A DNA stretch of 64,000 nucleotides, from positions 620,001 through 684,000 of the forward strand of contig WBVU01000012.1 in assembly GCA_009192285.1 (NCBI GenBank), written 5' to 3'. Below the pieces are notes generated by a model. It made no database searches. It was not told the origin of the DNA and saw nothing but the letters and a program-made list of their open reading frames with translations. The first letter of the stretch is position 1. Each line of letters starts with the position of its first letter. A program made the position numbers and the translations under genes. Below are positions 20,717 to 30,278 of the stretch, piece by piece. This DNA is from Morchella semilibera. Lineage: Eukaryota; Ascomycota; Pezizomycetes; Pezizales; Morchellaceae.

Positions 20717-22878
20717 TCATCTTCTACCTTTGCCTTTCTTCCTATTTCGCGGGGGCGGCGGCGCGTCACCAACCGTAACAGTGCCTTCAACAATCTCTTC
20801 CCCCTGGTTCTCCATTTTCTCTCTTGCCTCCAAAAAGAACATCAAGTCCCTGATTTGCTCCTTTAAGTCCTCGTTTTCCTTTTTTCTCTCCTCGCTCTCC
20901 TTCGTCAGATATTCAATTCTCTCCATCAACCCGCTATTCACCCCTTTCTCTTCTTTCCATTCCTTCTCCATCCGTCTTGCCATCTCTCCAAATTTCTCGG
21001 TCTTTCTCTCGGCCCGCTCTTTCCCACGTTCTGCTAGGGGGAGAAGTTCCCGGGTCACTTCGTTGTATTTTAATCTAAGCTCCTTTAACTCCTTCATCAA
21101 TTCCCTAGATTCTGCAACAGCATTTTCGGCAGCATGCGCGGCTTCAGACGCTTTATCGGCCGCCTGTGCAACCTTTCCCTCAAAGTAAAGGCGTTGACTA
21201 TCAAGTTGGCTAGTAAGAAGATATGTATACTCCATACTAATATTGTCGAGTTTTTCTCTAGGAACATAGTCACCCCCATTGTTAGGAGAGTTCGGGTCAT
21301 GGGAAACGGAAAGTGCCGAAGGAAGCTCGACTAGTTTTCCATCTGCTTTGTTTTGAATGAGACGGTGGACATATCCATCGCCCACATAGTCCCATACACG
21401 TTGGGTCTCGATGTCCATAGCATAGCAGTGGGATGTCTCCTTGTAGTGTTCAAAGGCGTGGGCATCATCATAGCGGCCACAGCCAAGGTTTCCACATATC
21501 AGACTAGTAACAAAGGAGTAAGCACGAAAAACTCTACTAATGAAACAGGGCATAAGCATACCAAATCCATAGATTGTTGACAGCTCCGCACGTACCGCAG
21601 CATTCATCTTCGTCCTCATCATCATTTCTCTCCCGAATACCAGGCCCTTGTGTATACCGGCAAACAGGGCAGCTACTGTCCTTCCATTTACTGAGACAGG
21701 CACAGTGGAATACATGCTGGCATAGGATCGTCAACAAGCCTGTTGTTTCATCCATACGTTCTAGGCAGACTGGACACGTTGGTAGTTCTAGAAGTGAGGG
21801 TGTCGGAGGAGGTGCTGGTTTCGTAGAAATATGGCTAGCAACTGTAGCCGACGAGGAAGCGGCAACAGCTGGAATTGCAGGCCTAGGGCCTTGAGAAGGG
21901 AAAAACGGATCATTTGAAATTTCGGGAAATGCGACAGAGGAGGCTTGATTATTTGAAGAGGGCTTCTGAAACTGTATGGATTTTATAAAGACGACATGAC
22001 AGTTCTCGGGCTATCAATAATATCAGTAATTGATATATATTAGGGCTGGTTAGGACCTCGCATACCTCCATGCTATTAAAGACTTTTCCATTGAATTCGG
22101 TTACAAACACTTTTGCGTCATCTTTGTGTCTGAATTTCATGAGAACCATGTAACGGTTGGCTTTTCCGGTCCTAATCATTCTAAAATGACTCACAGTATC
22201 CCTTGTCTCCTCGCCAACAAACCCCATAAAATCGGAAGGGGTCATATACGATGGGACTGCTAGAATTGCAACGGTAGTTAAGGCGTCTTCATCTTCTTGA
22301 AGCTCGCCATTATCTTCCCCCCCTTTCTTCTTAGAAGCTGGAGTGTAAATGCCTGGTGTTTCAAGAACATCGCGGTAAAGATGTACCACGCCGTACCCAA
22401 ATTCGGTGTTCTTGGTCTCCAAGGGAACAAAGTGAGCTTTCGCGGCAGTGCCACCAGCAAGAGGTGTAGAAGCTGCAGGGGCTTTCTTCCGTTGGGTTGG
22501 TACGCTACGAGCCCCCGGGACCGGAACTTCTTCAGAACTCATGTCTATAGATTCCACCGCGATCTTCCCAAAACGCCAATCCAACTGCTCGTGTGAACCA
22601 GGCGGTGAATTCTCAGTGGATTGTGTTTCCTTCGCCTTTTTACAGCTAGTCTCCGCCTGAGTTGTGATCAGTTTTGACACTTCTTTTTTGTCAGAAGGGC
22701 TTGGTGGGGGATGAGTGGGGAGTGTGGTAGCAAAGATGTCAGTTCCTGGGGGTGGAATCCAGGCCGGAAGAGAAGACAACTGGGCCGCTGAGAGCTTTGA
22801 CAGCTCCGGTAAGGAACGGGCTATTGGTGAAGTAGGTCTGTGGAGATCAAAGAAGAGGTGGAAAAAATATGATGGCAT
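20717..22878 (-). CDS. ETP1: BRAP2-type RING and UBP-finger ubiquitin ligase, 682 aa, three exons
   Basis: Homologue of human BRAP (BRAP2/IMP) and yeast Etp1, cytoplasmic E3 ligases that tie ubiquitin binding to signalling. Exons on the minus strand: 22878-22066, 22010-21562 and 21503-20717. The first half holds the BRAP2 RNA-recognition-like domain (AILAVPSYMTPSDFMGFVGE to FNSMEPENCHVVFIKSIQF, with an intron inside FNSME/PENC). Next comes a RING-H2 finger (CPVCLERMD ... CQHVFHCACLSKW ... CPVCR) and then a ZnF-UBP finger (CGTCGAVNNLWICLICGNLG, then GRYDDAHAFEHYKETSHCYA) interrupted by the second intron. The C-terminal ~200 residues are a long coiled coil ending in a basic tail. Domain order is the family standard. 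The start MPSYFFHLFFDL is a typical fungal N-terminus. It is transcribed divergently from MCM2. Confidence 0.93.
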
Positions 22879-23297
22879 TGAATATTGAGTGTAGAGGTTG
22901 AGGTATCAGTAAAGACGTCATTCGAGAGCCTCTCAGGTAAGAAGTTTCAGGTTTTGCGTAAGGAACGTTACGAATGGGTAAGTGTGGTGGTGGTTTTTTT
23001 TGGATGGTCTTTAACCCCCTGTGTACTACTTACATGTACCTTTGAGTCTCTGCAAGGTGGGGTGTGGGGAACGCGCCACCGGGTTAGGGTTAATTGTATT
23101 TAATGCCAAGGTAAATGTATAATTGGTGGTGAACGCGTCCCTTTGTCCCCACTTTACGCGTCTGCTGGCCATATCTTCCCATCGTCCCATCGTCCTGAAT
23201 TCGGCTGTCTACATACGTGTAGACTCATAGTTTTACACATTGAACCAATTACTGCCGCTATAGACTCTTCTTTTTACGGCCACTTCACAATCGCAAA
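22879..23297. promoter_or_regulatory. Shared divergent promoter of BRAP2/ETP1 and MCM2
   Basis: A 419-bp gap between two divergent start codons. It holds ACGCGC at 23071-23076, a telobox-like GGGTTAGGGTTA at 23081-23092, ACGCGT boxes at 23133-23138 and 23156-23161, and a CCAAT box at 23245-23249. The MCBs fit G1/S control of MCM2. Effects on BRAP2 are unknown. Confidence 0.6.
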
Positions 23298-26165
23298 ATG
23301 TCGACTCCCGGCCTTCCGATGTCATCTCCACCTCCGGAAAACCCCCGAAAGCGCGCCTTTGATGATGATGAGGACGAGGACATGGACAATGGTGTCCCTT
23401 CAAGTCGTTAGTAACCCCGACAGATATTCTTAGTCGTTTGTCTTTGCCCGTTCATCTCCTAAATATGTGTAGAGGGTGTCTCATATTTTATGGATATACT
23501 CAGCTCTATGGTTAATGTAGATGTCGGATTAATAAAGCTAATTGTACTTTCTACTATTAGCTCCCGCTTCTACTCCTGGCTGGGTCCGATCTTCACCACC
23601 ATTGATGGATGACGAGGACGAAATAGACGAGACTGGCGGTGTAAGCATACTTAATTTATTCCCTAGCTTTAGATCGTTGTTGCTGAAGAACGGAGACAGG
23701 TTCTGGATTTGGATGATATAGAGGAGGAACTTGAAGGAGAGGATATTATGGTAAACATGGAGAAGTAATTTTGATTCCAGGGTGTCTCTGGTTTAAATTC
23801 TGACATCCTCCCCAGAGATTACACTCAAAATCTCGTTCTCGACCAATATGAAGCCGACAATATTGATGATGAAGAACAAGAGGAAATCGATATCGGTATC
23901 CGCCGTGCCCTTGATGAAAAAATGAACCGCCGCGATAAGCTCCTCAGCCGCCGTAAACCAGCAATTTTCATGAGCGACGATGAGGAAGACGACCAGCAAG
24001 ACCTATTCGAACAGCAGCGCCGTAAAAGACGAGGAGTCGGTGTCTATGATGAAGAAAGGGACGACGACGATATGGACGACCTGACGGGCGAGACACTATC
24101 CCTAGAGCAACTTGGAGACATCAAGGCTGCCAGTATTGCTGACTGGCTTTCTATTGCAAACGTACACCGTAGCGTTGCCACGCACTTCAAAAACTTTCTC
24201 CTCGAATATACCGACGGAAATCTTGCTTCTGTCTATAGCGCCCGTTTTAGGACTCTCGGAGAAGTGAACGCAGAGTCTCTCGAAATCTCGTTTCAACATT
24301 TGGCCGAGCACAGAGCAACGCTTGCCCTCTTTCTTGCAAATGCTCCAACGGAAACCTTAAAGATTTTTGACCAAGTTGCCATGGAGACAACTCTTCTCCA
24401 TTATCAAGACTACGAGCGTATTCATTCCGAAATTCATGTTCGTATTGCTGATGTCCCAACATCATATACCCTCCGTGAGCTGCGACAAACTCATCTCAAT
24501 GCTCTCGTCCGTGTTCGCGGTGTAGTTACCAGGAGAACTGGTGTGTTCCCGCAGTTGAAGTATGTCAAATTCAACTGTTCAAAGTGCGGTACTACTCTTG
24601 GGCCTTTCCCACAAGACTCAAATGTTGAAGTCAAAATCTCATACTGCCAGAACTGTCAATCGCGCGGACCGTTCACTTTAAACTCTGAAAAGACTGTTTA
24701 CAGGAATTACCAGAAGATGACATTACAAGAATCGCCTGGTACCGTCCCCGCAGGAAGACTCCCTCGACACAGAGAAGTCATCCTGCTATGGGACCTGATC
24801 GATTCTGCCAAGCCCGGCGAGGAGGTGGAAGTTACAGGCATCTACAGGAATAATTATGACGTCCAACTTAACCAAAAGAATGGTTTCCCCGTCTTTGCTA
24901 CTGTCCTTGAGGCAAATAATGTTGTTAAATCTCACGATGAACTTGCCGGGTTCCGATTAACAGAAGAAGACGAAAAGGCGATCCGAACACTCGCGCGCGA
25001 CGAAAATGTCGTAAATAAAATCATTGACTCAATGGCGCCAAGCATCTATGGACACCGCGATATCAAAACTGCCGTGGCGTGTTCGCTTTTTGGCGGTGTT
25101 GGGAAGGATGTTCAGGGGAAACATACAATCCGTGGTGATATTAATGTCTTGCTTCTTGGAGACCCTGGTACAGCAAAGTCACAGGTGTTGAAATATGTTG
25201 AAAAGACAGCGCATCGCGCTGTGTTTGCTACAGGCCAAGGCGCCAGTGCGGTGGGTTTAACGGCAAGTGTAAGGAAAGACCCTATAACTCAGGAATGGAC
25301 ACTTGAGGGAGGAGCATTAGTATTGGCCGATAAAGGAACTTGCTTGATTGATGAGTTTGATAAGATGAATGACAAAGACAGGTATGCTCCTGAGATGTAG
25401 ATTTTGTTAACTTATGGGCTAATATCAAACTCTAGAACCTCTATTCACGAGGCAATGGAACAACAGTCTATCTCCATTTCTAAGGCCGGTATTGTAACTA
25501 CCCTTCAAGCTCGCTGCGCAATCATTGCCGCTGCCAATCCCATCGGTGGCCGTTACAACTCCACTATCCCGTTCGCCCAGAATGTCGAACTCACAGAACC
25601 CATTCTCTCACGTTTTGATGTACTCTGCGTTGTCCGTGACACGGTTGACCCTGAAATTGACGAACGCCTCGCTGCATTCGTTGTGGAGTCTCATGGGCGA
25701 TCTCATCCCGTCGGCAATTCAGGCGGTGGGGACCAGCCAACAGGCTCTAATAATGGTAACTCGTCCGGAGTCATCTCACCCATACCTCAAGAGCTCCTCA
25801 GGAAGTACATTATGTACGCGCGCGAGCATTGCCGCCCGCAGCTCCATCAGATGGACCAAGACAAAGTGGCACGTCTCTTCGTTGAGATGCGTAGAGAATC
25901 ACTTGCAACAGGAAGTTTCCCGATCACTGTCCGTCATTTAGAAAGCATAATCCGTTTATCAGAGTCATTTGCGAAGATGAGATTGAGCGAGTATGTTTCC
26001 ATGAAAGATATCGACCTTGCTATCGCGGTCACCGTGGATAGCTTTATTGGCGCGCAGAAAGTAAGTGTGAAGAAGAGCTTGGCGAGGGCATTTGCGAAAT
26101 ACACATTGCCGAAGACTGGGCCCAAGGGACCAGTTGGGGGAAGGAGGGGAAGGGTTGCTGCTTAG
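23298..26165 (+). CDS. MCM2: Replicative helicase subunit Mcm2, 865 aa, five exons
   Basis: A subunit of the MCM2-7 helicase that licenses and unwinds origins. Exons: 23298-23406, 23561-23640, 23673-23750, 23781-25381 and 25436-26165. The acidic, Ser-rich N-terminus (residues 1-150) is where Mcm2 binds histones and is phosphorylated by DDK. A zinc finger (CSKCG ... CQNC) lies at about 354-380. In the AAA+ core, Walker A is GDPGTAKS (about 548), Walker B is CLIDEFDKM (about 611) and the arginine finger is LSRFD (about 680). The last intron sits inside the conserved [17 protein letters not shown]-terminal winged-helix-like region follows. Introns 2 and 3 are only 32 and 30 nt, yet intron 3 must be removed because it carries an in-frame stop, and intron 2 changes frame. 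Length is normal for the family. Confidence 0.95.
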
Positions 26166-26656
26166 TGCCCGCGAGTGAGAGGTCATGGAGGAGTTTGAAT
26201 TCTAGACGAGGGCAATACTATGAGCAACGTTTGAGTGTTTTATACCATAGCTAGTTAATTTCTTCCCTGTCTTTGTCGGTCCACCAACGCCATACCACGT
26301 TGTTTTGTGTAGTTGCCGTACTCAAACGAATTCTTGAAAATACCCACGACTCTCTCTGCCTGATACCTCTAACTCACTACCCGGAAAAAAGAGAGGGAAA
26401 AACATCGTGTTGCAATGAAGTCCCCCGTCTCTACACGTTTGCAAAATATGTGATACTACATAAGTAGTTGCACCGCCACATCTCAGGGCCCAGCCCTACT
26501 TCCCACAGTCACCCAGCACCACACAACCTGGCAATCGATTTCGGCTCGCTCCCCGCCAAACGTCAACCCTATCGAATACAACAATTTTTTTTCCACCCCA
26601 ACGAACGACAACAACTAACCGACAACGGTCCATCAACTTCCGGAAAATTAGTCAAG
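26166..26656 (+). promoter_or_regulatory. Upstream region of the eL19 gene
   Basis: It contains CAGTCACC at 26506-26513, seven of eight bases of the HomolD box (CAGTCACA) of fission yeast ribosomal protein promoters, and AACCCTA at 26565-26571, resembling the HomolE/telobox motif. Both lie 85-150 bp upstream of the start codon. The left part is MCM2 3' flank. Confidence 0.5.
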
Positions 26657-27687
26657 ATGTGAGTTAAATTCATTTTCTTATTCTATGCTTTATCGCGCGA
26701 TCCAGGCCCAGGAGCAGGATAGGGAAGGATCAGGGGACACTCGGGCAGAATGAACATGGAGGACCTCCGGAAGCTTCGGATAAGAATTGGCAATGGGATC
26801 GCATGCAGAAGAGTAGGAATTGGGTAGTTTTGGGGATGGACTTGAGCTCGTTGAACTCGAGTTAGCAGTTTTGGGGCTTGGGTGGCAAATTACCACCTAG
26901 CATCGATGTTTTGCGGCCATAGAAGGAATACCCCGAATGCTAACGGGTTATCTCCTTACAGGGTCAACCTCCGTACCCAGAAGCGCCTCGCAGCCTCAGT
27001 CATGGACTGTGGTGAGCGAAAAGTCTGGCTCGACCCCAGCGAGGTCAGCGAGATCAGCAACGCCAACTCTCGTACGCCGTCGCCTTAACTCTCGCACTCG
27101 ACCGTTGCAAGAATGCTGACATGAGAGGGAATGTATTCAGGCCAGACTATCCGCAAGCTTGTCCGTGACGGTCTCATCATCAAGAAGCCCGCCACTATGC
27201 ACTCTCGCTCCCGCACTAGGGTCCTCGCGGATGCCAAGCGTGCTGGTCGCCACACTGGTTTCGGTAAGAGGAAGGGTACCAAGGATGCCCGTATGCCATC
27301 CCAGGTCCTCTGGATGCGCCGCCTCCGTGTTCTCCGCCGTCTCCTTGTCAAATACCGTTCCCAGGGAAAGATCGACAAACACCTCTACCACGAGCTATAC
27401 CACCTCTCTAAGGGTAACACCTTCAAGCACAGGCGTGCTTTGATTGAGCACGTTAGTTTCCCCTGTTCGAATATATCCGGTGGTTGAATGAATGAAAGAG
27501 TGTGGCTGGTGCTGATAGTCTGGTGTAGATTCACAAGGCCAAGGCCGAGAAGGCCCGTGAGCGTATCCTCAAGGAGGAGATGGATGCCAAGCGTGCGAAG
27601 ACCAAGGCCGCCAGGGAGAGGAGGCAACAGAGAATCCAGGAGAAGAGGAACGCCCTCGTTGGCGACGAGGCTGCAGAGGAGAAATAA
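26657..27687 (+). CDS. RPL19: Ribosomal protein eL19, 193 aa, start codon split by an intron
   Basis: A large-subunit ribosomal protein that bridges to the small subunit. Exons: 26657-26658 (the two bases AT), 26962-27071, 27141-27451 and 27529-27687. The first exon ends AT before a GTGAGT donor and the next begins with G, so the ATG is rebuilt by splicing. No other in-frame Met precedes [18 protein letters not shown], the invariant N-terminus of eL19. The family signatures [34 protein letters not shown] and [20 protein letters not shown] are complete, followed by the long basic helix ([20 protein letters not shown]). Length is normal. The first intron is 303 nt, long for this window. I looked for C/D box motifs and saw no convincing snoRNA. 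Confidence 0.95.
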
Positions 27688-28317
27688 ATCTTACCTCTAA
27701 CAACAAAATTTCAAAAAAAAAATTCGGTTTCCCCCTTTTCTACACTACTGCGTCTTTTTTCGTTGGGATGGTTTGTTGGGTTCTTTCTGTATTCGTCTCG
27801 GGGTATATGATGAATCTGGTAAAATACAATTAAAGAGAAAAAAACAACAGGCATCAAGGCATCTGGTGACATTAAGTGCATTTGGAGTCGGGGTGTTTTT
27901 GTTTTTACTTTCTTTAGTACTGTAGCGAGCAGTAGAAGTAATACAAGCGGGGCCGATGACATCTGGGACTGGTCCGGTATGAAGTTGATACCTATAGAAC
28001 ATAATGCTTTATGACAATGATAAAACGAAGTCTGATACAACTGCATGCACCTTTGGCTTTACATTACTGGCGTCTTCGGCGTAGAAATAAGAGGTATATA
28101 GTTGGTTTACTTTATGTTCTGAATATATTTAGGCTTCGTATTCCCACGACCTGTCACCTGCGTCATAAAATCACGTGAATTCTACAATTGAGCATTGGTC
28201 CTACTACGAATGTAATTAACTAGCACACAAACTGGATATCTACACACGAGAGAAGGAAGTAGAAACAAAAACAAAAACAAGTAATAAATAGTCCCCAGTT
28301 CCCCTGGGTGGCAAGTA
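27688..28317. other. Convergent spacer between eL19 and FAM32A-like genes
   Basis: It contains the 3' flanks of two genes that face each other. AT-rich, with no other gene seen. Confidence 0.5.
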
Positions 28318-28911
28318 TTAGCCAGGTCCGATACGAGGCCTATAAAGGTTCGTTAGTATCATAACTCTAGATAGAATAACTATATCCTGAACATACATGT
28401 CATGGTGCTCGCTAAGATTACTCAGGTACTTGTTGTACTCCTCGACACGCTGCTTGTGGCTCTTGATGCCCTCCCGCTTCAACCTTTCGTCCATCTACTT
28501 CCTGTTAGTACACAGCTCGTAATATATAACCATAGTTCAAATGAGGCCTACCCTCTTCCGTTTCCGTTCTTCAAATCTTCGCTCCGCCTCAGTCTTCCCA
28601 GCATAGTAGTCGTTCTTCTCCGGATCCTCACGTTCCGCAGATCCAGAGCGTGATCGTCCTCCATCGGCTTCTTCCTTGGAATCCTTTGACTGTTCCCCGG
28701 TACTGGAGAGGGCGCGCTCGTTACTATCATCGCGATCCTCGGATTTGGACTTCGTGCGGCTCTTTTTCGACTTCTTTTTGATCCCACCATCTTTAACACC
28801 ACCCTTGAGCTTGAGTGAGCCCCCTATGTTCTTCAAGTATTAGCGGTCATTACTGATAAGGCGTAGGAAAATGCATAATATACCAGTGGAGACGTAGTCT
28901 TCCTTCCCCAT
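28318..28911 (-). CDS. FAM32A-like nuclear protein, 139 aa, four exons
   Basis: Exons on the minus strand: 28911-28884, 28823-28552, 28494-28397 and 28339-28318. The joined product starts MGKEDYVSTGGSLKLKGGVK, the FAM32A N-terminus, then DGGIKKKSKK, a charged Ser/Lys/Glu linker, DYYAGKTEAERRFEERKRKR, the helix MDERLKREGIKSHKQRVEEY, and ends HHDMPRIGPG. In humans FAM32A enters the catalytic spliceosome and its C-terminal tail reaches the 3' splice-site region, so a splicing role is likely here. The last exon is only 22 nt and its junction splits the Met codon of the conserved tail (AT|G). Without that splice the protein would carry an unrelated tail. Confidence 0.9.
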
Positions 28912-29308
28912 GGCGCTGGGTCAGTTCGAGACGTATGTGATGATGCTCTACCTGTTGTCCAGCTGTTGCTAAGGACGGAAGGTACCGGTGTAACTATGAC
29001 TTGTTACCCGGCTTTAAATTCGCACTCGGTAGAGCGTTGATGTTTTTGGCATGTCGGTAGGGACCGTGAGAGACAGACACCGGGAGCGAAGAGGATGGGT
29101 TTGTGGGTTCCCCTATAAGTTTGGGGCAACATGGAGGCTTCCTACATATCATTTTTCTTCTTTTCCCAGTTTCCGAGAGGTCGTATCAAACGGGTTTTTT
29201 GGTACGCAGGAACGACACTTATTGTTGTTTGAAATATCATTTCCACGGCTACTTTTTAACGAAAAATTATTTTACATTAAACGACAAACAGAACACACAA
29301 AAGACATC
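28912..29308. promoter_or_regulatory. Divergent gap between FAM32A-like and Kre9-like genes
   Basis: 397 bp between divergent start codons. An in-frame extension of the downstream gene reaches back to 29051, but the signal peptide begins at 29309, so this is treated as leader and promoter. No clear motif seen. Confidence 0.4.
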
Positions 29309-29875
29309 ATGAAAAGCTCGATAACCCTTTCCCTTCTATCCCTCTTTTCCCTTGCAGCTGCATACACAGCTCCCGTCGGTCCCAACCCTCAAGGCAACCC
29401 CTTCTCCAGCCCGGGCCTCAACGAAATCGTCCCCAAAGGCACCCCGTACAGGATCAAATGGAATCCAACATCTCCGAATAATACAGTGTCACTTATACTT
29501 CTCCGTGGACCATCAACGAACTGTGTACCCCTCTACCCGATTGTGGAGAAGACGAAGAACTCTGGGGAGTACGAGTGGACGCCCAAGGATGACCTCCAGG
29601 TCGATTCGAGCCGCTATGGGATTCAGTTGATTGATGATAATACCGGATTTTACCAGTACACGACACAGTTTGGGATTGGAGATAAGAGGGAGGACGAGAA
29701 AAAGAAGGAGGAGGAGAAGAAAAAGGAGGAAGAAAGGAAAACAGCTCAACAAAATTATGCCACGACCTTAGTTACTGTAGTCACTGTTACTGCAGCTCCA
29801 ACTCCGACTCCGACTCCTACTGAGACAGTTGCCTACTTATGTGAATTGGACAGTGATGGGCATTGTATGCAGTAG
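29309..29875 (+). CDS. Secreted Kre9/Knh1-like cell-wall domain protein, 188 aa
   Basis: The start at 29309 is chosen because it opens a classic signal peptide (MKSSITLSLLSLFSLAAAYT). An upstream in-frame Met at 29051 would bury it. Residues about 20-125 fit the Ig-like N-terminal domain of the Kre9/Knh1 and Ser/Thr-rich GPI-protein family: GTPYRIKWNPTSPNNTVSL, LRGPSTNCVPLYPI, NSGEYEWTPKDDL and YGIQLIDDNTGFYQYTTQFG. It then has an unusual Lys/Glu-rich stretch (DEKKKEEEKKKEEERK), a TP-rich segment (TAAPTPTPTPTETV) and a short tail with two Cys. There is no C-terminal hydrophobic GPI signal, so it is probably soluble or wall-bound. Single exon. The exact role in wall beta-glucan is not known. 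Confidence 0.82.
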   Translation: MKSSITLSLLSLFSLAAAYTAPVGPNPQGNPFSSPGLNEIVPKGTPYRIKWNPTSPNNTVSLILLRGPSTNCVPLYPIVEKTKNSGEYEWTPKDDLQVDSSRYGIQLIDDNTGFYQYTTQFGIGDKREDEKKKEEEKKKEEERKTAQQNYATTLVTVVTVTAAPTPTPTPTETVAYLCELDSDGHCMQ

Positions 29876-30278
29876 TAGGTTTAGCTCGGAGATGCCTATG
29901 GTACTAGAAGTTATAAAGGTTTTTTTCTTTCCATGCAGCTTCTTTAATCATTGATTGCAACATGACTTGATTGTGGGCGTCTATTATGTTCAGAGTACTG
30001 TGCAGGAATATAGCAAGCTATCTTCCTTTGATGAAATCCTTAGAGCTGTTGTATGTCGATTGTTATGTATTAGCTTCATTATTATTCTTACTATATACGG
30101 TGTAATCAAGTGTTTTTATTACCAACATTCCTTCCTAGCCACGGAACTTGCCGTTTCTTTGCACTTACCCTGCCTCAGCAGCAGAGCTACAAAACCACCG
30201 GTATCTCTCGCAGCCTTGTCAACCAACCCAACTTTCAAACAACTTCTAATTCATACGATAAGACTCATAGTAATCACA
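29876..30278. other. Spacer and UBR7 leader
   Basis: AT-rich DNA between two genes on the same strand. No additional gene seen. Confidence 0.4.

Noticed and set aside
23751-23815. Alternative longer MCM2 intron ending at CCCCAG (23815)
   Set aside because: It would leave the downstream conserved core out of frame; the acceptor at 23779-23780 keeps frame.
26659-26961. Possible intronic snoRNA in the long first eL19 intron
   Set aside because: No clear C/D box pair or H/ACA architecture.
29051-29308. In-frame N-terminal extension of the Kre9-like protein
   Set aside because: It would place 86 residues before a clear signal peptide; the Met at 29309 is the better start.
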